Origin: Sacculina carcini
Taxonomy: Eukaryota > Arthropoda > Thecostraca > Sacculinidae
DNA length: 64,000 bases
Direction of reading: 5' to 3'
Assembly (NCBI GenBank): GCA_916048095.2
Contig: OU696577.1
Coordinates: 2,316,501 to 2,380,500, forward strand
Made by a program: the position numbers and the translations under genes
The notes under the pieces: generated by a model
The model's input: only the letters and a program-made list of their open reading frames with translations
Told to the model about the DNA's origin: nothing
The model's database searches: none
Part shown: positions 23,353-32,300 of the stretch, in pieces
How positions within the stretch are numbered: position 1 is the stretch's first letter
How the letters are laid out: each line of letters starts with the position of its first letter

Positions 23353-26300
23353 ACAGGATTCAAGCACACTCCGTATATGCCCTACACTCTATGGTTACTA
23401 TGACGACCTGTTAATAATATCTTATAGCAGTATCGCGTTTTACTATCCAAACGTGATGAAGAGTCGGACAATAAGGTTTTTTAGATATCGATAAGTCTTT
23501 CATTCAGTGTTATTTCACTGTCAAGTACTATTTCGATTTATAACTGTTGTTTCAGCACGTGACTTGGATGCACGAGATTTGATGTCTTGTATTTCTCGTA
23601 TTTGATGGTACTTCCGAAGCATCATTATTACTTACATATGTAGGAGGAATAAAAATCAATATACAATCATATACATCAATCAATATACAATCAATTCATT
23701 ATACAATCATGGCGTGCACGCGTACATCATTGGTTGTGACTTCATCTGCTGTTTTATCACCTGTGGCACATGTTTAAATGTGGAAAGCGCCGCCGGATAG
23801 AGGACGAATGGCAGTGAAGCACCTCCGCCTTCAATGACGCTTGACACGTCCGTGCCTAGAGCATGGGCCGTGCTGCCGCAGATTGAGAAAATGGCCATGC
23901 CCGCGATAAATGACGTCATCATATCGGCCAGACTCACAATCAGTGCGTCCCTGTGTGCCGATTCGAGAAGAAAGCCACGAACAATGGCCGTTGCGTTAGT
24001 TTTTATTTATTGATTGTAGGTGGTTGTACGCGTTATCCTAATGTGTGGCGAGAAATGGTAGGATGAAAAACAAATCGACAAGATTGGTACATTAAAGTAC
24101 GTCTGCGGTAGGAGATAAGAACATTGCCGCCGTATCTGCTGCGTGTTGTAGGAGGCGACCAAAAGCGGAATACTTTTTACCTCTGCTTGTGTTCTTCGTT
24201 TTTTTCTTGGGTGCTGTGCTACATACAGAGCGATCCGCAGCACAATACTCTTCTCCTTTTGAATTAATAAATGCATTAAAGTGATCGATTGTAAGTGTCT
24301 GTAATGTCCGAAGATGGAGCTGTGTAACTCCGAGACTGCTCACAGCTTAGATCAAACAATATATTTGAATCTAGCATGCTTAAGTAAATGCATATACATA
24401 TATAAATATATATATGCATATTTATACACGTGTGTGTGTGTGTTGTGCGAAAATAAAATAAGTGTCGATAGTACTCAAAAGAACATGATATTTTTAATAT
24501 TATTATTAATTACAGGCAAGTCCAGTAGCATGGGAAGAGTACAGGGACTATTACCACCCTGCGGTGGCCCGCTATGGTTATAACCCCAAGTATTTTCATT
24601 TCGGGTGGAGGGATAGGACAGGAGACAGCTGCATTAATCCTAGGGGGGCGCTAACTCTGCTGAATTATCGCTCCCCCCTCGGACAGGGCAGTATAGGGAG
24701 GGAAGAAGCAGAGGGTCCGCTTTTAGTCGCCTCTCTTACACGACACGCAGCGGGTACGGCGGCAGTATTCTTATCCCCTGACCGCAGGGTCATCCCAAGT
24801 ATGCATGAAACGTATGAATTGATGCATATTTCCACATATTGATATGTGTGCACGGGGTTACCTATTGATTGGATGATCGAATCGGTTATAGCTGGAGAAC
24901 ATGATGATCGAGCCGAAGCACACGGACAAAGAGAAGAAACACTGAACGACCGCTTGGTACCAAACCTGACAAATAGATGGCGCTGGTTATGTGCACACCT
25001 GAATATGTGATACCTATTGTTTCCTCACCTTCTATTGTAGAGTACAGTATATTGTATATGTTGTATTGTATATATATTTATATATATATATATATTGTAT
25101 TGTATGTATATGTTGTATTGTATGTATACGTTGTATTGTATATATATGTCGAAATCTTGATTGCATGTCTTCTAATATGACACGCTAAAGTAAATGTGAG
25201 CACATTTTTCATGTCTACGATGTAACAGCGGCAATAGCGGTGGTTGGTATAATTTTTATATATCTAATTTGATAAGTTTACAGCTTGGTGTTGTCTGTAC
25301 TTGCACAATGTTCTGGGTGGCCATAAAATTAATATACCAACATAAATAAAACCTATTATATTTATATGAAATATAATAGTATGATTGTATTTTGATATTA
25401 ATTCATTTCCCTGGTCGGCTGTCTATCTTAAGATATATCTTACTCAAGACTGAGATCTTAAGACCAAGGAAAACATGTCCTGTTGCTCACTGAGTTTGTA
25501 TTGCTCAATGAACACAACTTTCACAAGATGTCCTTCTACAGGCCTATGTGTGGCAACTGACCTCCGGATCAAGGAGCTTCTTCCATTCGGGCATGACGTA
25601 ACGCAATAGACCGTCAACAGCACCCTCCAGCGTGAGGCTGTGCGCCAGGATGGCAAACAACATGACGTAGGGAAACAGTGCTGCAATCAATAATCAAAAG
25701 CATCAATATTATGATATGCCCTAGGAAAATGCCCAATTTGCAGACACAAACAGGACCAGCAAAGCGTTTGATATCAATTGGAACTATCGGCTCTATTGGA
25801 TTGAAGTTTGGTCTGTGATTCTTCCACCGTAAAGGAAGTTGTGTGTTTTACCGGCAAAATAGGCAACTTTTCCAGACGACTTCACTCCGCGGACAAGAGT
25901 AAAAAATATGATGTTCCAGGAAAACAGCAAGTAGAGCGTCAGCTTCCAATCAGGTGCTCCAATGCCGTTATCGATGTTGGATGCACTTTTCAACACCGTT
26001 TTTCTACAAATACCTCACACAAACATAATTGTAGTACATTGGCATTTGTATTTTTTTCTTCTTTGCATGGTGCTATATATTTAAACATTGTTCTCCAAGA
26101 AATCAGTTGTATATTTGGCCTGTATGAGTATAATGCTGTCTTCAAGACCAGAGTTTCTCAACCTTTTTCTTGCCATGGCCCTTTTGATCACTATGCGAGT
26201 CTTTGTGGATCCCCTGAAGAAGTCCTTGTGACCTCTATACACACAGGGATTGCCGCGACGTGACTTCTCCAGAGCTCATGTAGGCTGGTGACTATTTCCA

Positions 26301-29300
26301 AACAAAGGAACAAAGGAATAACCAGCTTCAACATATTTTTGTGGCCCTTGAGAAAATATCGTGGCCCTCATATTCAATTTCGCTTCTATGACCCTCAAAA
26401 TAATCCCATGGTCCCAAAGGGAGCCACGTTGGCCCACGTTGAGAAACACTGCTCAAGACAATTATTTTCGCAAGCATTTTGGGCAACACCCGCGTTCTAT
26501 CATGAGCTCACCTGAGGTAGAGTTCAGGAAGTGATGCCATTCGCCTCAAATCTAAGTTGGAATCGTCCATAGATGATATGGTATCGTTGACAAACGTTTC
26601 ATTTGAAGATGCTTCTGTCCCATTGGTGAGCCATATTGATGTGTTCTTAGGGTGCATCAATTCATGACAGTCGACGTCCTTCCATGCCGGATCGCATTTG
26701 GTCCACGGCAGCTGCGACGACATAGACGCCACCAAGTAGAAGAAGATCCGGGCAACCAGACACACATAGTAGGACGCCACGCAGGTGGTTGCCAGTAGCT
26801 GTCCATAGCCAATGCCTGGTGATTCATATGGTGGCATGAGGACAAGTGAATTATAGCAACAAATATATAGAAGCATTAAGGTATAATAACGCTTGTAATA
26901 ATAATCAATTGTGCTGATATAATATTGCAAATTGTAGTTTCGACATATTAATGAGTGATTGTTGTAACTATTAATAACTTATTTATCCCATTTCGTGCAT
27001 CATCATCTCATTATTCCCATTTCACATTATACGAGAAGCTATCGAGAGTACGGAAAAACTGAAGTTGATTGAGTTTCTTCGAAGTGCCTAAGTTAATTAT
27101 TTCAAGAGCTTAATCATTTGGTCCAGAAAGAACAAATTTCAAAATCGCTAAGCAATGACATCACCTCAATTATTACATGGTACAGAAACGCCGCAATTTT
27201 GAATCAACGAAAATGCACGAGCTATGATGTATAATGGTATGATGTAAAACGTACGAGGTATAATGTACCGTAACGTACGAGGTACGTACCGTAACGTAAA
27301 TGTACCGTAACGTACGAGGTATAATGGTATGTATATTCCGAGTCTATTGTGCGTTCTAATTTTGTGTACGCCTGGAATTACAACTTGTTCAACCGGGTCT
27401 TCTGGTTGCTTATTGCGTATGAGGTGATGACAAATTATGTTTGGATCGCTTTCAAAGCAACATTGCATAAACGTATATGATTCATTGCTAGCATCAAGAC
27501 TCACACTCATTTTTACACATACAGCGACAATCGCACACACACACACACACACACACACGTACCTAGTCTATCGGAACTTATTTACATATGTAATCCCATA
27601 CGTGTGGTTGTCTTTGTAGTTTGTGTTAGATTATACAAACATATCTTCAGCGTACGCTTAATATATATATTACATATTCAATATAAGCAATTTCTCGCGA
27701 CATCACATGAACATATATACAATGAGATAATATATATTGAAATGAGATATTATAATGAAATAAGATAAAATAAAGATAAATGAGAAAATAATATAAAATA
27801 AAATGAGATAATATAAAATGAGATGTTTTGCGTCATCGGCAAATGGTAAAATTTGCTGTGAAGCGTTTGTGTTGAATGTTGTGAATGTAACGACAGTAGA
27901 AAGACATACAACAACAAAACAACAAACCATGTATTTGTTATAGCGCACTAATTTGCAAAGGCGCGAAAACGTACAAAATAGAGCAAACTAAGGTATAAAC
28001 AGTGATAGGGGCTCAAAAAGAACAAAATTATATGAGCTGAAGTGACAAGGCGCAAAAAATATCAAAAGCAGGAAATATATACAACAATCAAGAAAATCAA
28101 GAAAATATACACAGCGAATGATCAGAGGCGAGAAAAAATGAAAGAATGGGATCAGAGAAGTGTAGCTGACAGAGAAAATATTTAAATTTGGTGTTGAGAG
28201 ATAAGCCAAAAAAGAGTATCAACAATTTCTATAGGGGTAAGTGGACGGCGACGGAAGAGACAGTAAGTATATATGAAGGGAAGCCGAAAAGGAAGAGTAG
28301 GATTTTTTCTGTAGAATGTGATGAGGAAGAGAGTTATAAAGTCGGGGAGCAGAAAAGTAGAAGGATTTGGCTGACCAGTTAGACTCGTGGTCAGCAGGAG
28401 GACATACGAGGGGCACTGGACGGCGACATAAAGGACGATCAGAGGGAGTTAGAAGCGAATATAGGTAAGAAGGTGGAGAAGGAGTATGGAGAAGTTTATA
28501 GACAATGCAGCACAGCTTATGGTGGATGGTTTACTGGACAGCTTATGGTGGATGGTTTACTGGTTTACTGGTTTACTAGGTTGACATGGTTTACTGACAA
28601 GTACTTTGAATGAGATGTTCTGTAGTCTGACAGAATGTGCCTGTATGATGTGGACCTCCTTTACACGCAAATATTTATAAACGCATTTAGTGGATAATTT
28701 TAGCAATATTTCTGTTAAAGGTGAAATATATCAATCCTAGAATTTTCACATTTGTGTTCCTTCACCCACGAAATGTTTTCAATCATTGCATAGTGTAAGC
28801 ATCTCTATACTGAATACAAATATGATGAGTTTCATACACACAACTTTTGTTTCATAAATGTGGTAAGGTAGACTGACAGACATTGACCCACTAAAAATAT
28901 ATATTGATTTACATATAGTATTCTAGATTCTTAGAATCTTACTATCTATAGTATCTTCTAGATTTCAGGGCATCGCTATTTGAAGCAATGTTACAATTCT
29001 CTAAATAAATTATATCCCTCACTGGCGGATTCAGAGGGGTGTTAAGGGGGCTGAACCCCCCCCCCCCAATGTTTCCATCAACTCCTCATAACCAAGAAGT
29101 TTACTAAGAGGTCAATACAAATATATATCTGTAGAATTTGTGGATATAAGCATTGTCGCAAAGACGTTGCATAAGGGTGCATATACATGGCTGATCGCCC
29201 CCAAAATTCAGCCCCATCAAAATTAATTTAGCCCTTCCCAAAATTGCCCTCTGGATCCGCCACTGATATCCATATGTAGCTTATTATGCAATTTTATACT

Positions 29301-32300
29301 GTAACCGGGTGTGAGATCGTCCAACACTCATCAACTTTGACAATACATCATCTACCATGGTGTGTGTTCCTCTAGATCAGTGGTTCTAAATATCTTTCAG
29401 TGTTAGCACCTTTTTCAAATCCACAGTCAGTTGTCGCACCCCTGTATTCTTGATAGCTAAAATATGAAAGAAATAGAAATATAACCTACGTAACTTGAAC
29501 GCTTTTCATTCAATATTCATTCATACAGCTCAAAGTTCCTTTTATTTTTCCTTTTAGTTTTTTCAGAAGAAAATATGAAGCAAAAGTAAAAATATAATTT
29601 TTTTAATTTCACACAGGAATCGTCGCAGACCTTAGGAACCAGACTTGTACCCCTAGGGATGCGAGCATCCCCGTTTAAGAACCCCTGCGCTAGGATGTGC
29701 ATTCATTGAGAGTATCTCCTATTGACGGGCTAGTGTGTGTATGCTATGTCTGGGAGGAGAATTGATGCGAACCTCTGAAGGCGGGTGCCATGTTCCACAC
29801 TGCCACACACCCACTGGACGCAAACTGGCCCAGACTCATCTCCAGAAAGTACAGCGGCATACCTGAATCAAAGAGCATGGCGTCAGTCACATTACCCATA
29901 TAAGCATGTCACAGCAAGAATACTAATGAATTAATACATTAATTATGTTTGAAGCAAATACGAAACACACGCGTTGCTCTTGGCTTATGTAGACACTGGA
30001 TAATGTTAGTTAATCAAATTGATGAGATCGGTGATAATAATATTAATAATATTATTATTATTTTTAATTGCAGGCGAATACAGTAGTATGTCAAAAGTGC
30101 AAGCATAATTACCCTGCAATGGCCATATGGTACCGGAAGCTCCCAAAATATATAGATATAAAGAGAGTTGAAAAAGTAAAGGTTTTAGTCAATAAAATGA
30201 AAGACAATGAAGAAAGAAGCAAAGATAGTAAACGAATAAACAAACAAAATTATCAAATCAAAAGGTAAATTGAAAGGTAAATGTGGCACCATGTGTAAAT
30301 ACGAAAATAGCGCAAAACTCAGGAAAACTTTTAGTGATCTATTTATCTTGTAGCGGATATATCTATAAATACAAAGCATATGAAGCCACACATGTTTATA
30401 AGCAGCAGACAACTTTTTCATTTTGTTTACGTTTTTTGCTTTTCTCTCTGTATCTGTTGATAAAAGTGCATGCGGATTGCATAAATGAAATTTTTGGCGT
30501 TTGTAAATTTCCCATTCTACCTTGCTCATTGATTTTAATAATAATACTCATATGGAATATAATTTCAAATAATTATTGGGTACAATACTTTTTATTGTCA
30601 ATATGAGTGAATAAGTAGAAATTGCAAACATGCGAATTCATTGAATCGCATGATTGCAATCCTCATGCACCTTGATCATCCAGAGATACAGAGAGGCAAA
30701 AGCGACGACGTCAGCAATGAATACAACCACACTGACAATGAAGCGTGTCTGTGCAATGCTCACAAACACATACAATACAAGCGCACACACACTCAAGTGC
30801 ACATTCATGGTGAGTAGGACGTTGTGATGATTTGTTAAGATGAGGCACCTGTTAAGATGAGGCACCTGTTAAGAGGAGGCACCTGTTAAGAGGAGGGACC
30901 TGTTAAGTTGAGGCGCCTCTTAAGAGGAGGAAACTGTCAAGATGAGGAATCTGTTAAGATGAGGCACCTGTTAAGATGAGGCGCCTCTTAAGAGGAGGAA
31001 ACTGTCAAGATGAGGAATCTGTTAAGATGAGGCACCTGTTAAGATGAGGCACCTGTTAAGATGAGGCACCTGTTAAGAGGAGGGACCTGTTAAGATGAGG
31101 AAGCTGTCAAGATGAGGAATCTGTTAAGAGTAGGAACCTGTTAAGATGAGGCACCTGTTAAGAGGAGGAACCTGTTAAGATGAGGAAACTGTTAAGATGA
31201 GGCACCTATTAAGAGGAGGCACCTGTTAAGAGGAGGGACTAATGCGTGTGTGTACCGATCAGTAGCAGGACGACGATGTAAACCAGCAGAAACGCTCCTC
31301 CGCCATTTTCGTAGGCGACAAACGGAAACCGCCAAATATTGCCTAGACCGGCGGACATGGCCAGACAGGACAGAATGAACTCGATCGGACGGGACCATTC
31401 GTCTCTCTTCTTGTTCCCGTGCTGCGTCTAATTCGTATGACAATGTTAAAAGCAGTGGTCATAGTTTCTTGTATGCAGTGGCGGCGCCATGATTTTCCGG
31501 GGGGGGAGGGGGGGCTAATGAAAAAGATACAAGGGTTTGGTGAAACATGAGGAGCTACATTCAAACTGTCCATGGTCAGGATTCTTTGGGGGGCTTGGCA
31601 TATTCGGGGCGGGGGCATTATCCCCTCCAAGCCCCCTGCTTGGCGCCGCCACTGCGTGTATCATTCTTGCGTCTGTTTCACAACAACAACAACAACAACA
31701 TGTATTCAATATAGGTCACAATACACAGAACAAAGGCGCAATTATCATAATGTAACAAACAGCAAAAAAGAAAGATGAGCAGGTACAAAAAGGCAGCTCA
31801 ATTGTGCTATACATATAGGAAACAACAAACAAGAGTACGAGAGAAAGTGAACATCAAAGATGAGGTAGCAGAGACAGAGCCGGGCCAAACAGACTAGCAG
31901 CTAGAAGCTGGAATTAAAAAAGTGTTTGTGAAGTTCAGAAGAAAATGAACGAAAGGATGTCAAACGGGGAGCGGGGACTGGGAGAGAATTATAGATTCGG
32001 GGTGTAGATAAATATGTAGATTTAGCCGACCGAGTTGAGTAATTCATGGCAGGAGGACAAGAAAGTGGGATAGGGTGGCGAGAATTAGATCTATTCAGAG
32101 GAGTGAGGATAGACTGGAGGTATGAAGGATATGAGGGATTGTGAAGCGTTTTGCAAACCATACAGCATATTTCGAACCTAATTCGCAAAAGAGCTGGAGG
32201 CCAGCCAAGCTTGCGAATGTTGACAGACGTAGGTGTTTTAGGAGGGAGTTTGAGGACGTAGCGACAGGCGATGTTGATGATTGATTGAAGTTGACGGATG

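Noticed and set aside
30834-31238. CRISPR-like array
   Set aside because: Units are contiguous 17-bp tandem repeats without unique spacers, in an animal genome.
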